DNA from: Amedibacterium intestinale
GTDB taxonomy: Bacteria > Bacillota_I > Bacilli_A > Erysipelotrichales > Erysipelotrichaceae
Reading direction: 5' to 3'
Assembly: GCF_010537335.1 (NCBI RefSeq)
Contig: NZ_AP019711.1
Location: forward strand, 2,108,001-2,172,000
DNA length: 64,000 nucleotides
Shown here in pieces: positions 52,736 to 60,769 of the stretch (positions within the stretch are counted from its first letter, which is position 1; each line of letters starts with the position of its first letter). Below the pieces are notes generated by a model, which was given only the letters and a program-made list of their open reading frames with translations, did no database searches and was not told the origin of the DNA. The position numbers and the translations under genes were made by a program.

Positions 52736-52764
52736 ATCATAATATACTTTTCTTCTAAATACAA
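52736..52764 (-). promoter_or_regulatory. Promoter of the leftward aro operon
   Basis: On the minus strand, TTGTAT (52764-52759), a 17-base spacer and TATGAT (52741-52736). Transcription would begin near 52729, just before the leader peptide. Confidence 0.65.
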
Positions 52765-52904
52765 GATGAATAAAGAAATAAATGAAAATAAATGAAAAAA
52801 ATGAAAGAATGATGACAAAGGTAAAATTTGTAAAAGATGTTATCTTTTCCTCATACAGAAAAAAGTATGTAAGTACAGGAATCCTGCAAAGTCTTTGTTT
52901 CTCA

Positions 52905-52932
52905 TTGACAAAAGGTTTTAAACTGGGATAAT
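52905..52932 (+). promoter_or_regulatory. Promoter of the small membrane gene
   Basis: TTGACA (52905-52910), 16 bases, GATAAT (52927-52932), just before an AAAGGAGG ribosome site. It is divergent from the aro promoter with about 140 bases between. Confidence 0.55.
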
Positions 52933-52955
52933 GTTAGAAAAAAGGAGGCATACGT

Positions 52956-53204
52956 ATGGGGTTTGCGCAAGGAGAGGTACAGGCTATGTTTAGGTTATTT
53001 TCTATTTTATTGTTATTTGGGGAAATTCCTCTTTATCTTATCGCAGTTAATAAAATAAAAGAACACAATTCTTGCACAGGATATAAAGCTATATTATTAC
53101 TCATGCAGGGAATTGTGATATTAAGTTATATGGATGTAATACAAAGCAATTCCATTATGATTTCTATTCTATTCGCCGCCATGTTTTTTTACTTCCTGTG
53201 GTAA
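52956..53204 (+). CDS. Small membrane protein, unknown
   Basis: An 82-residue protein with about three hydrophobic helices (11-29, 43-59, 64-82) and a short polar loop NKIKEHNSCTGYK. A strong ribosome site AAAGGAGG lies before the ATG at 52956. It sits between the leftward aro operon and pheA. No family recognised; the C-terminus FYFLW lies inside the last helix. Confidence 0.6.
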   Translation: MGFAQGEVQAMFRLFSILLLFGEIPLYLIAVNKIKEHNSCTGYKAILLLMQGIVILSYMDVIQSNSIMISILFAAMFFYFLW

Positions 53205-53248
53205 TCTTAAGCTTTTTGAAAAAATTTCTTGAAAAGAGAAGTATTACT

Positions 53249-53326
53249 ATGTATATGATTTATTTAGGCATCTTTCAAATCGTTTTTCTTTTGTTGCTTT
53301 TCGTTGGTTTTGAAAGTACTATGTGA
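53249..53326 (+). CDS. Possible 25-residue hydrophobic peptide
   Basis: A short open frame beginning MYMIYLGIFQIVFLLLLF and ending in ESTM. It has two Tyr and four Phe and is almost entirely hydrophobic. GAGAAG upstream is a weak ribosome site. An intrinsic terminator follows 16 bases after the stop, and pheA begins about 150 bases later. It could be a phenylalanine leader peptide for pheA, a small toxin-like membrane peptide, or chance. I cannot decide between these. Confidence 0.3.
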   Translation: MYMIYLGIFQIVFLLLLFVGFESTM

Positions 53327-53341
53327 TATATTCTTAAAATG

Positions 53342-53369
53342 CTGTGGTAAGGAATATCACAGTTTTTTA
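53342..53369 (+). terminator. Intrinsic terminator before pheA
   Basis: CTGTG pairs with CACAG around an 11-base loop, followed by TTTTTT. It may end the small-gene transcript or attenuate pheA. Confidence 0.65.
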
Positions 53370-53474
53370 ATACATAATAATGAAAGAAATTGTAATAATA
53401 TGAAATATCTTTCATAAAAAGATAGGCTTCTTTATGAATTTATATTATAATAAGAAAGAAAAGTAGGTGAGTGT

Positions 53475-54554
53475 ATGAGTTTGCTGGAAGATGCACGAAA
53501 ACAAATCAATGAAGTAGATAAGGAAATCGCAAGATTATTTGAAAAACGTATGCAGGCGGTGGAGGATGTAGCACATTATAAACAGGAACATGCTTTGCCT
53601 GTTCTTGATCAAGGTCGTGAACAAGAAGTTCTGGATAGAAATGTCAACTATATTGAAAATGAAAAATATAAAGATAGTTATCTTTCCATGATGAAGGATA
53701 TGATGCGTATTTCCCGCAATTACCAGCAAAGTCTTCTTCATAAAGAAGTAGTTGGTTATCAGGGAGTAGAGGGGGCTTTTTCCAGTATTGCGGCAAAACA
53801 TCTGTTTCCACATTATAAAAAAAGAAGTTATACTAGTTTTGAAGACGTTATAAAGGCAGTTATTTCCGGGGAAATCGAATATGGTGTTCTTCCTGTAGAA
53901 AATTCGTATAGTGGAGAAGTGGGAGAAGTTATTGATCTTTTAATGAAATATGAGCAGGTGTATATTCAACAAATATATGATTTAAAAATCTCTCAAAATT
54001 TGTTAGGAATCAAAGGGGCAAAACTAGAGGATATCCAGCAGGTATATTCAAAAGATCAGGCAATTTCACAATCGAAGCAGTTTTTAGAAGGAAGAGGCTA
54101 TGAATTGATTTCTTATCCAAATACCGCAATGGCTGCAGAATATGTAGCTAGAATGCAGGATAAAACCAAGGCAGCCATAGGCGCAAAAGAAAATGCAGAA
54201 CTTTATGGCTTGGAAGTACTTGTGGAAAATATCAACACAAGCATGCAGAATACTACACGTTTTATTGTCGTAGGAAGAGAATTAACAATGGAGGGTAATG
54301 AGTTTAGTGTTATTTTCTCTGTACCTCATAAGGCTGGGACGTTGGTTTCGGCTATGAATATCATTGCCAGACAGGGATTTAATATGGAAAGTATTTTATC
54401 CAGAGCAATGAAAGATAAACCATGGGAATATTACTTTTATGCGGCAATAGATGGAGAGTTAAAAGAAAAAAAAGCACAGAAAATGTTGAAAGAACTGCAG
54501 GATGTATGTGAAAGTGTACGTGTAGCAGGAACATATAAGAAAGAGGGTAAGTAA
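53475..54554 (+). CDS. pheA: Bifunctional chorismate mutase / prephenate dehydratase
   Basis: A 359-residue P-protein catalysing chorismate to prephenate to phenylpyruvate. Residues about 1-85 are an AroQ chorismate mutase (ARKQINEVDKEIARLFEKRM). The dehydratase domain starts at GYQGVEGAFSSIAA and has GVLPVENSYSGEVGEV; the usual TRF motif is seen as NTTRFIVVGRE. The C-terminal ACT domain (FSVPHKAGTLVSAM, then NMESILSRAMKDKPWEYYFY) should bind phenylalanine for feedback control. It is followed one base later by an aminotransferase gene. Confidence 0.96.
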   Translation: MSLLEDARKQINEVDKEIARLFEKRMQAVEDVAHYKQEHALPVLDQGREQEVLDRNVNYIENEKYKDSYLSMMKDMMRISRNYQQSLLHKEVVGYQGVEGAFSSIAAKHLFPHYKKRSYTSFEDVIKAVISGEIEYGVLPVENSYSGEVGEVIDLLMKYEQVYIQQIYDLKISQNLLGIKGAKLEDIQQVYSKDQAISQSKQFLEGRGYELISYPNTAMAAEYVARMQDKTKAAIGAKENAELYGLEVLVENINTSMQNTTRFIVVGRELTMEGNEFSVIFSVPHKAGTLVSAMNIIARQGFNMESILSRAMKDKPWEYYFYAAIDGELKEKKAQKMLKELQDVCESVRVAGTYKKEGK

Positions 54555-54555
54555 C

Positions 54556-55791
54556 ATGAGTTTTGTGAAAACAAAGGTGGATATGACACCGATTGAAGAC
54601 ACAGTCTTTGCGATTGTAAAAAAAGCAAAAGAAGCAAAAGCAAAAATAGGAGCAGAAAATGTCGTTGATGCAACGATTGGTTCTTTGTATAACGAGGAAG
54701 GAAGTATCGTTGCTTTTGAAAGTGTATTTACACCATATGATCAAATTGCGAAAGAAACAAAGGCAGCGTATGCAGGAAGCTTTGTAGGAAATGAGTCTTA
54801 TCGTAAACAGGTATATGACTGGATCGTAAAGCCAAGTGGTTCTACATTGGAACATAGTGTAATTGCGACTCCTGGAGGAACTGGTGCTGTCGCATTGACA
54901 CTGCAGGAAATATTAGATGAAGGAGAGAGTGTGTTATTGCCTGAAATCGCATGGGGAAGCTATAAGCTTATGGCTGCGATGGATAATTTAAAAGTAAAAA
55001 CATATTCTTTATTTGAAGAAAATCATTTTAATATTTCTGATTTTCAAAAGAAATGTGAAGAAATACTAGAAACACAAAAAAAACTTCTCGTTGTTCTTAA
55101 CGACCCATGTCATAATCCTACCGGATACTCTTTAACAAAAGAGGAATGGGAAGAAGTTGTTAGAATTTTAAATGCATGTGCAAAGAAAGCACCTGTTATT
55201 TTGTTAAATGATATTGCCTATATAGATTATTCTTATGATGTAGATCATTCTAGAGATTATATAAAAACATTTGATGCGTTTAATGAAAATGTATTTGTTG
55301 TTATCGCATTTAGCTGCAGCAAGTCTTTAACCTCTTATGGGCTTCGCTGTGGAGCAGCAATCTTAATGGCAAAAACGAAAGAGGCAGTACGCAGTGTAGA
55401 AATCGTTTTTGAAAAAGCAGCACGTGCTACCTGGTCTAATATTCCTAATGCCGCCATGGATAATTTTACATTTGTAACAACTGATAATCATAATGCTTAT
55501 ATGAAAGAAAAAGAATTCTATATCAAACTATTAAAAGAAAGAAGTGAAATCTTTGTAGAAGAAGCTAAGGCATGCGGACTTTCCTGCTATCCGTATAAAG
55601 AAGGATTCTTTGTAACTGTGAAAATGGAAGATAATAATATAAGAGATGAATTCCATGAAGCCTTGATGCAGAATCATATTTATACTGTAAAAGTAAATAA
55701 AGGAATACGTGTTGCGGTTTGCAGTTTAAGTGTTGAAAAATGCAAAGGACTGGCAAAACGCATGGCAGATATTTTAAATAACTTGTCATAA
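54556..55791 (+). CDS. Class I/II aminotransferase, probably aromatic
   Basis: A 411-residue PLP enzyme. The cofactor lysine lies in FSCSKSLTSYGLRCG, with ATPGGTGAVALTLQ for phosphate binding, NDPCHNPTG for the Asn contact and LLNDIAYIDYSYD for the PLP Asp/Tyr. It resembles TyrB/AspC-type family I enzymes. Its place directly after pheA suggests it converts phenylpyruvate and 4-hydroxyphenylpyruvate to phenylalanine and tyrosine; aspartate specificity is the alternative. A tight terminator follows. Confidence 0.88.
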   Translation: MSFVKTKVDMTPIEDTVFAIVKKAKEAKAKIGAENVVDATIGSLYNEEGSIVAFESVFTPYDQIAKETKAAYAGSFVGNESYRKQVYDWIVKPSGSTLEHSVIATPGGTGAVALTLQEILDEGESVLLPEIAWGSYKLMAAMDNLKVKTYSLFEENHFNISDFQKKCEEILETQKKLLVVLNDPCHNPTGYSLTKEEWEEVVRILNACAKKAPVILLNDIAYIDYSYDVDHSRDYIKTFDAFNENVFVVIAFSCSKSLTSYGLRCGAAILMAKTKEAVRSVEIVFEKAARATWSNIPNAAMDNFTFVTTDNHNAYMKEKEFYIKLLKERSEIFVEEAKACGLSCYPYKEGFFVTVKMEDNNIRDEFHEALMQNHIYTVKVNKGIRVAVCSLSVEKCKGLAKRMADILNNLS

Positions 55792-55794
55792 TTT

Positions 55795-55817
55795 GACTGC
55801 TTCGGCAGTCTTTTTTG
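55795..55817 (+). terminator. Intrinsic terminator of pheA operon
   Basis: GACTGC-TTCG-GCAGTC tetraloop hairpin followed by TTTTTT, directly after the aminotransferase stop. Confidence 0.92.
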
Positions 55818-55883
55818 TCGGATAATTTTAGTAGATGTATAGTCTTTGAAGTGATATAATAGATAACAATGAGGAGGTAATGT

Positions 55884-56477
55884 ATGGAAGAAAACAATAT
55901 CGAAATTCATTCAAAGAAAAAATCACGTTTTGTATATGAACTCCTTGATCTTTTAAAAACCTTTTTAATTTGTTTTGTTATTGTCTTTCTGTTTACACAG
56001 TTTCTTCTAAAACCTGTACATGTAGATGGAGACAGCATGTATCCAACACTAAAAGATGAGGAAGTTGGATTTGTTAATATTTTTAGCGCAAAACATCTTG
56101 GAATCCATCGCTTTGATGTTGTGGTTGTTCATCATGAAGAAACAGATGATAATTGGGTAAAACGTGTCATTGGTCTTCCGCATGATACGATTTATGCAAA
56201 AGATGATGTTCTATATATCAATGGAGAGCCACAGGAAGAGCCCTATTTAAATACTTCCTATGTAAAAAGCATTCGTGCACAGGGAAGAAAGTTTACAGAA
56301 GATTTTGGACCAATTACCTTAAAGGATGATGAATATTTTGTGATGGGAGACAATCGTGTTGTATCTCATGATTCAAGGGCAGTAGGACCTTTTCATAAAG
56401 AAGACATCATAGGGAAAAATGCTTATATTTTATATCCCTTTAATGAAATGAAAATTGTAAATAATCCAATGAACTAA
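55884..56477 (+). CDS. lepB: Signal peptidase I
   Basis: A 197-residue membrane-anchored protease that removes signal peptides at the outer face. After a lysine-rich N-terminus there is one membrane helix (about 25-42). The catalytic serine is about Ser51 in VDGDSMYPTLKD and the lysine about Lys93 in WVKRVIGLPHD. The box FVMGDNRVVSHDSRAVG is complete. GAGGAGG precedes the ATG. It is a single gene with its own terminator. Confidence 0.95.
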   Translation: MEENNIEIHSKKKSRFVYELLDLLKTFLICFVIVFLFTQFLLKPVHVDGDSMYPTLKDEEVGFVNIFSAKHLGIHRFDVVVVHHEETDDNWVKRVIGLPHDTIYAKDDVLYINGEPQEEPYLNTSYVKSIRAQGRKFTEDFGPITLKDDEYFVMGDNRVVSHDSRAVGPFHKEDIIGKNAYILYPFNEMKIVNNPMN

Positions 56478-56510
56478 AGTTTCTTTAGGTATCTAGAGAA
56501 GCTTTTTTAT
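56477..56510 (+). terminator. Intrinsic terminator of lepB
   Basis: AGTTTCT pairs with AGAGAAGCT (wobble and bulge), followed by TTTTTT. Confidence 0.65.
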
Positions 56511-56596
56511 ATTAAGGAGAACCATATTTCTTGACAATACCAGCAGGAAGATGATAATTTAAAGTTAGATTAAGTTAACAAATAGGAGGGGATTAC

Positions 56597-57391
56597 ATGG
56601 ACAATTCTATTATCTTAGCATTTTTTGTTACATTGCTTGCAGGATTAAGTACAGGGATTGGAAGTTGTATTGCATTTTTAACAAAACATACGAATAAAAG
56701 ATTTTTATCCATTAGTTTAGGGTTTTCTGCAGGTGTTATGATCTATGTTTCAATGATAGAAATATTTGTAAAATCAAAAGATTTATTAACGCTTCAGCTT
56801 GGTCAGAAAATGGGAAGTTTCATAACAGTAGTTTCTTTTTTTGGAGGAATGTTATTTATTGCGTTAATTGATAAAATCATTCCTGAAGAGGAAAATCCAC
56901 ATGAAGTAAAATCGGTTGAGGATATTGATAAAAAGTCAAAGAAGCTTATGCGTATGGGAATTGTTAGCGCGATTGCGATTGGAATACATAATTTTCCTGA
57001 AGGATTGGCGACATTTGTATCCGCATTGCAGGATGCCAGCATTGCCATACCAATTGTAATAGCCATAGCACTTCATAATATTCCAGAAGGCATTGCTGTA
57101 TCTGTTCCTATTTACCATGCGACTGGATCAAAAAGCAAAGCATTTCGCTATTCTTTCTTGTCAGGTCTGGCAGAACCACTGGGAGCTTTTATCGGCTATA
57201 TGCTTTTAATGCCTATTATGAACGATATGGTTTCTGGAATACTTTTTGGTTTTGTAGCTGGTATCATGGTATTTATATCTTTTGATGAATTGCTTCCAGC
57301 CGCAAAAGAATATGGAAATCATCATCTGTCTCTTTATGGTCTAATTTCAGGAATGATCGTTATGGCAGTTAGTTTGTTGCTGTTTTTGTAA
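56597..57391 (+). CDS. zupT: ZIP-family metal transporter
   Basis: A 264-residue inner membrane transporter for zinc and other divalent metals. Eight hydrophobic helices are visible. The two metal-site helices carry HNFPEGLATF and LHNIPEGIAVSVP, the ZIP signatures, and a variable acidic loop (PEEENPHEVKSVEDIDKK) lies between helices 3 and 4. Length matches ZupT. ATAGGAGG precedes the ATG. Confidence 0.94.
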   Translation: MDNSIILAFFVTLLAGLSTGIGSCIAFLTKHTNKRFLSISLGFSAGVMIYVSMIEIFVKSKDLLTLQLGQKMGSFITVVSFFGGMLFIALIDKIIPEEENPHEVKSVEDIDKKSKKLMRMGIVSAIAIGIHNFPEGLATFVSALQDASIAIPIVIAIALHNIPEGIAVSVPIYHATGSKSKAFRYSFLSGLAEPLGAFIGYMLLMPIMNDMVSGILFGFVAGIMVFISFDELLPAAKEYGNHHLSLYGLISGMIVMAVSLLLFL

Positions 57392-57489
57392 TGTAACAGT
57401 ATGAAGAAATATTTTTGAATACTATATTACAATGATTAAAAAATAGATGGTATACTATAGAAAAGTTAAAGACTGATGGAGGGATAGAG

Positions 57490-57972
57490 ATGGATTTTCA
57501 TTTATTATCCAAAGATTATATAGTACGCAGATTAGATATACATGATGTAGATATAATTTATGAACTGAGTTGTGAAAATGATATTTTTTATAAACATCAT
57601 TCACCATTTGTAACAAAAGAAAGCATAATAGAGGATATGGAGGCTCTACCACCTCAAAAGAGCTATGAGGATAAATACTATATCGGTTTTTTTGAAGAGA
57701 ATATTTTGGTTGCTTATATGGACTTGATTTTAGCTTATCCTGCAGAAGATATTGCATTTATTGGATTGTTTATGATGAGTGTAAAATATCAAAAGAAAGG
57801 AACTGGTTCAAAAATCATAAGGGATGTCTGTAGTTACTTAAAATCATTGGGCTATAAAAAAGTACATCTTGGAGTTGACAAAGGAAATCCTCAAAGTTAT
57901 GCTTTTTGGTTAAAAAATAAATTTTGTGTGATTGATGAAGATAAGTATATTCTTATGGAATTAGTATTATGA
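57490..57972 (+). CDS. GNAT-family N-acetyltransferase
   Basis: A 160-residue acetyl-CoA-dependent transferase. The fold is shown by YIVRRLDIHDVDIIYEL, the central strand FIGLFMMSVKYQKKGTGSKI (acetyl-CoA loop QKKGTG), and KKVHLGVDKGNPQSYAFWLKNKF near the end. Substrate unknown. ATG after GGAGGG. Confidence 0.88.
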   Translation: MDFHLLSKDYIVRRLDIHDVDIIYELSCENDIFYKHHSPFVTKESIIEDMEALPPQKSYEDKYYIGFFEENILVAYMDLILAYPAEDIAFIGLFMMSVKYQKKGTGSKIIRDVCSYLKSLGYKKVHLGVDKGNPQSYAFWLKNKFCVIDEDKYILMELVL

Positions 57973-58024
57973 TTTTCAGTATATAACTGATAAATTTGCT
58001 GAAAAAATATCTATGAATTATCAA

Positions 58025-58042
58025 GACGTATGTTCATACGTC
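58025..58042. repeat. Perfect 18-bp palindrome
   Basis: GACGTATG-TT-CATACGTC, followed by GTTTT. It may act as a weak terminator for the GNAT gene or a protein-binding site. Confidence 0.55.
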
Positions 58043-58090
58043 GTTTTACTTACATGATTTATAGAGGGTAATAATATGTCTGTCAAAAAA

Positions 58091-58136
58091 AGAAAACCGT
58101 CAAGTTCTCTTAAACAGAGGATATTGACGGTTTTCT
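58091..58136. terminator. Strong bidirectional hairpin terminator
   Basis: AGAAAACCGTCAA (58091-58103) pairs perfectly over 13 bases with TTGACGGTTTTCT (58124-58136). On the minus strand it is followed by TTTTTTT, closing the lrgAB operon. Confidence 0.88.
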
Positions 58137-58163
58137 TAGTTTAATGTTGAATATGTAATTTAA

Positions 58164-58856
58164 TTATAAGAAAGAATTAAAAATAGGAAACAAGAATACG
58201 GTTATGATACCAGAAACGACAATAGCTAAACTGGACATAGCACCTTCAATTTCTCCCATTTCCATAGCTTTAACAGTTCCAATCGCATGAGAACTGCTTC
58301 CAATGGCAATACCTTTGGCAATAGGATGATGAATACGAAATAGCTTGCATAAAGGCTGTGCAATGACATTTCCAATGATTCCAGTAATAATGATGACAGT
58401 TACTGTGATAGTCACGATACCGCCAAATTCCTGTGAAATATCCATACCGATAGCTGTTGTAATAGATTTTGGCAATAAAGTTACATAATGCGTATGAGAT
58501 AAATGAAAAAGGAAAGATAAAATAGCAACAGATGCCATACTTCCAACAGCTCCACTAATGACACCTGCCAATACAGCAGTCGAATGTTTTTTTAATAAAT
58601 GAACTTGTTCATATAAAGGAACAGCAAGACATATAGTTGCCGGAGTTAAAAGCATGCTTAAAATGTTAGTTCCTTTTTTATAGCTTTCATATTCAATATC
58701 CAGTAAGGATAACAGCAGAATAACAAGAATAACTGCAATCAGTAATGGATTGCATAAGGCAAATCCAGTTCGCTTTTTTAAATATAAACCAATCTGATAT
58801 GCAATCAGACTAATAAAAAGAGAGAAAAAGGCAGATTGTATAAAAAAATGTTCCAT
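58164..58856 (-). CDS. lrgB: LrgB/CidB membrane protein
   Basis: A 230-residue protein with six to seven hydrophobic helices, matching the LrgB/YohK family throughout (LPKSITTAIGMDISQEFGG, then GSSSHAIGTVKAMEMGE). With LrgA it affects murein hydrolase activity, membrane potential and pyruvate or overflow-metabolite handling in other bacteria. It starts three bases after lrgA ends. Confidence 0.93.
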   Translation of the reverse strand: MEHFFIQSAFFSLFISLIAYQIGLYLKKRTGFALCNPLLIAVILVILLLSLLDIEYESYKKGTNILSMLLTPATICLAVPLYEQVHLLKKHSTAVLAGVISGAVGSMASVAILSFLFHLSHTHYVTLLPKSITTAIGMDISQEFGGIVTITVTVIIITGIIGNVIAQPLCKLFRIHHPIAKGIAIGSSSHAIGTVKAMEMGEIEGAMSSLAIVVSGIITVFLFPIFNSFL

Positions 58857-58859
58857 AAT

Positions 58860-59210
58860 TTATTCTCCTTTTTTCTTAATTACAAACTGTGTCACATGTC
58901 CTGATAAAACCATGACAATGGTAGTAGTTAATATCGTAATCCATATTACAGCATGTAAAACAGGACTTAATTCTATCCATGAATCCATAATTGCGACAGC
59001 AGCTGGGATAAACATAATTGGCATAAAATCAATTAGAAATTTTGCGGTTTCACGTATATCATCTATTTTTAGAAGCTTTGTTGATAATAAGATAAAGAGA
59101 AGGAAAAGACCATAGATACTTGCAGGTATCGGAAAAGGCAACAAGATATGAATAAGCTCTGCAAGAAAGGTAATTCCCATAAGAATACAGATTTGTTTTA
59201 AATATTTCAT
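58860..59210 (-). CDS. lrgA: LrgA/CidA holin-like protein
   Basis: A 116-residue protein with four hydrophobic helices and the family pattern LPFPIPASIYGLFLLFILL, then LIDFMPIMFIPAAVAIMDSW. I chose ATG 59210 after GAGGGAG rather than the frame start at 59243. It forms a two-gene operon with lrgB. No LytSR pair is adjacent. Confidence 0.92.
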   Translation of the reverse strand: MKYLKQICILMGITFLAELIHILLPFPIPASIYGLFLLFILLSTKLLKIDDIRETAKFLIDFMPIMFIPAAVAIMDSWIELSPVLHAVIWITILTTTIVMVLSGHVTQFVIKKKGE

Positions 59211-59440
59211 GTAGAAACTCCCTCGTATAATATGACAAAACAATGCGATTATAACATATTTTTAAGGTATGTAAATAAAATTATAATTATAGATTGAAAC
59301 ATTTTTTACGTATTTAAGAAAAAAGAAATATATTTTCTTAAGAATTGTCGTATAATACATTTGCGATTATAAATCTTTTGTATATATAGTTTGAAAAACA
59401 AGGTCATGATATAATGATATAGAACTGGGAGGAATTAGAC

Positions 59441-60613
59441 ATGTATAAAGATGAAAATGAAAGAATGCATGATGAAGATGTTGATCTTACCAAAATGATC
59501 CATGCATATCGTCAAGATGATGAACTGCATAGAAAAATAGAAGAAATGAAAAAGCAGAAAGAACAGGAAAAAAACAAAGAAAAAGAAAAGGAAAATGTAA
59601 ATCCTTTAACTGGAGAAAGTTATCATTCTTCAATTTTTACACAAAAGAAAGAAGAAACAAAACAGGAAGAAAAACCACAATCTTCTGATGATAAGACACT
59701 GGTCATAATGAATGGGAAAAAGTCTCTTTCTGCACAGGAAGAAAAAACAATTGTTATGACTAGAAATGTGGAAGAAGAAACTTTTGAAACAGATGCATTT
59801 GATGATGAAGATGCAACGATTGTTGTAGATGATGGAGTTATGAATTTTGAAGATATTCCACAGGAAGAGGATGAAGAAGACGAAGAGGAAAATACTGAAA
59901 AAACCAAGAAGATGAACAAAGCCATCACGTATGGAATTTTAGGTGTCTTCGTTGTTCTTTTACTTGTTGGTGCATTTTTTGGTGTGCGTTATGCTTTAAA
60001 TTCTTTCCTTGGATCAGATGAACCAAAAACAGAAGAGCCAACTTCAGTAAAAGAAGAAAAACCAACATTGCCTGCAGAAGATGGTGATAAAGACAGCGAT
60101 GTAACAGATATTCAAGATAATAGTTCGAAGATTGCTTCTTTAAAACAGCAGAAAGAAACATATGAAGGACAGTTAAAAACAGCAAAATCAAATTTGGAAA
60201 AAGCAAAAACAGCTAAAACCAAAACAGAATTGAATGTAAATGTAGCTGCCACTAACTTAACAAATATACAAAATCAAATTGACACATATTCAATGAATCA
60301 AATTTTACCAAAAGAAAAAGCACTTTCTGAAAAACAAGATGCGTTAAAAAATGCTACTGATATTGGAGATGAAGCATTGATTGCGACAGCTAAAAAAGAA
60401 GTTGAACAGGCACAAGCAGACCTTGATGCTGCTAAAAATGCGCCAGAATTTCTAAACATGCAAACGCAAATGAATGAAGCTAGTTCGAAAAAACAGGAAG
60501 CAGATTTAGCTGATAAAAAAGCACAGGAAGATATAGACAGGTATCAAAAGCAGGCAGATGATTTAACATCTAAAATTGCAGATATAGATAAACAGTTAAA
60601 GGAATTAGAATAA
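59441..60613 (+). CDS. Membrane-anchored protein with external coiled coil, unknown
   Basis: A 390-residue protein I do not recognise. Residues 1-160 are highly charged, acidic and probably disordered in the cytoplasm (with EEDEEDEEEN). One membrane helix (about 164-188) is followed by an extracellular linker rich in Glu, Pro and Thr. Residues about 225-390 form an uninterrupted coiled coil with Ala/Lys/Glu/Gln heptads (for example AKKEVEQAQADLDAAKN). There is no enzyme motif. The layout resembles cell-envelope adaptor or spacer proteins. ATG after ACTGGGAGG. Confidence 0.75.
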   Translation: MYKDENERMHDEDVDLTKMIHAYRQDDELHRKIEEMKKQKEQEKNKEKEKENVNPLTGESYHSSIFTQKKEETKQEEKPQSSDDKTLVIMNGKKSLSAQEEKTIVMTRNVEEETFETDAFDDEDATIVVDDGVMNFEDIPQEEDEEDEEENTEKTKKMNKAITYGILGVFVVLLLVGAFFGVRYALNSFLGSDEPKTEEPTSVKEEKPTLPAEDGDKDSDVTDIQDNSSKIASLKQQKETYEGQLKTAKSNLEKAKTAKTKTELNVNVAATNLTNIQNQIDTYSMNQILPKEKALSEKQDALKNATDIGDEALIATAKKEVEQAQADLDAAKNAPEFLNMQTQMNEASSKKQEADLADKKAQEDIDRYQKQADDLTSKIADIDKQLKELE

Positions 60614-60621
60614 AAAGAAAT

Positions 60622-60666
60622 GGTCTTGAAGTTCACAAAGATAGTAGAACTTTAGGACCTTTTTTT
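60622..60666 (+). terminator. Intrinsic terminator
   Basis: GGTCTTGAAGTTC pairs with GAACTTTAGGACC with few mismatches, followed by TTTTTTT. Confidence 0.85.
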
Positions 60667-60769
60667 GTGGATGAAACTTTAATAGTATTAGATGATAAAA
60701 ACAATATTTCACGAATATTTTTTTCTTTCTATTCTTATACTAAAAAGAAGGAAAGGAAGGAAATAGAAA

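Larger units (their letters stand above)
57490..58972 (+). other. Region from GNAT gene to lrgB/lrgA, overview of spacing
   Basis: The GNAT gene (57490-57972) and the lrgAB operon (58164-59210) converge. The gap 57973-58163 holds a perfect 18-bp palindrome and a long hairpin terminator, each listed separately, and no gene. Confidence 0.5.

Noticed and set aside
58076-58144. A 22-codon frame (MSVKKRKPSSSLKQRI...) after AGAGGG, in the GNAT-lrgB gap
   Set aside because: It overlaps the perfect 13-bp terminator stem of lrgAB and has no downstream gene on the plus strand, so it is probably a by-product of the hairpin sequence.
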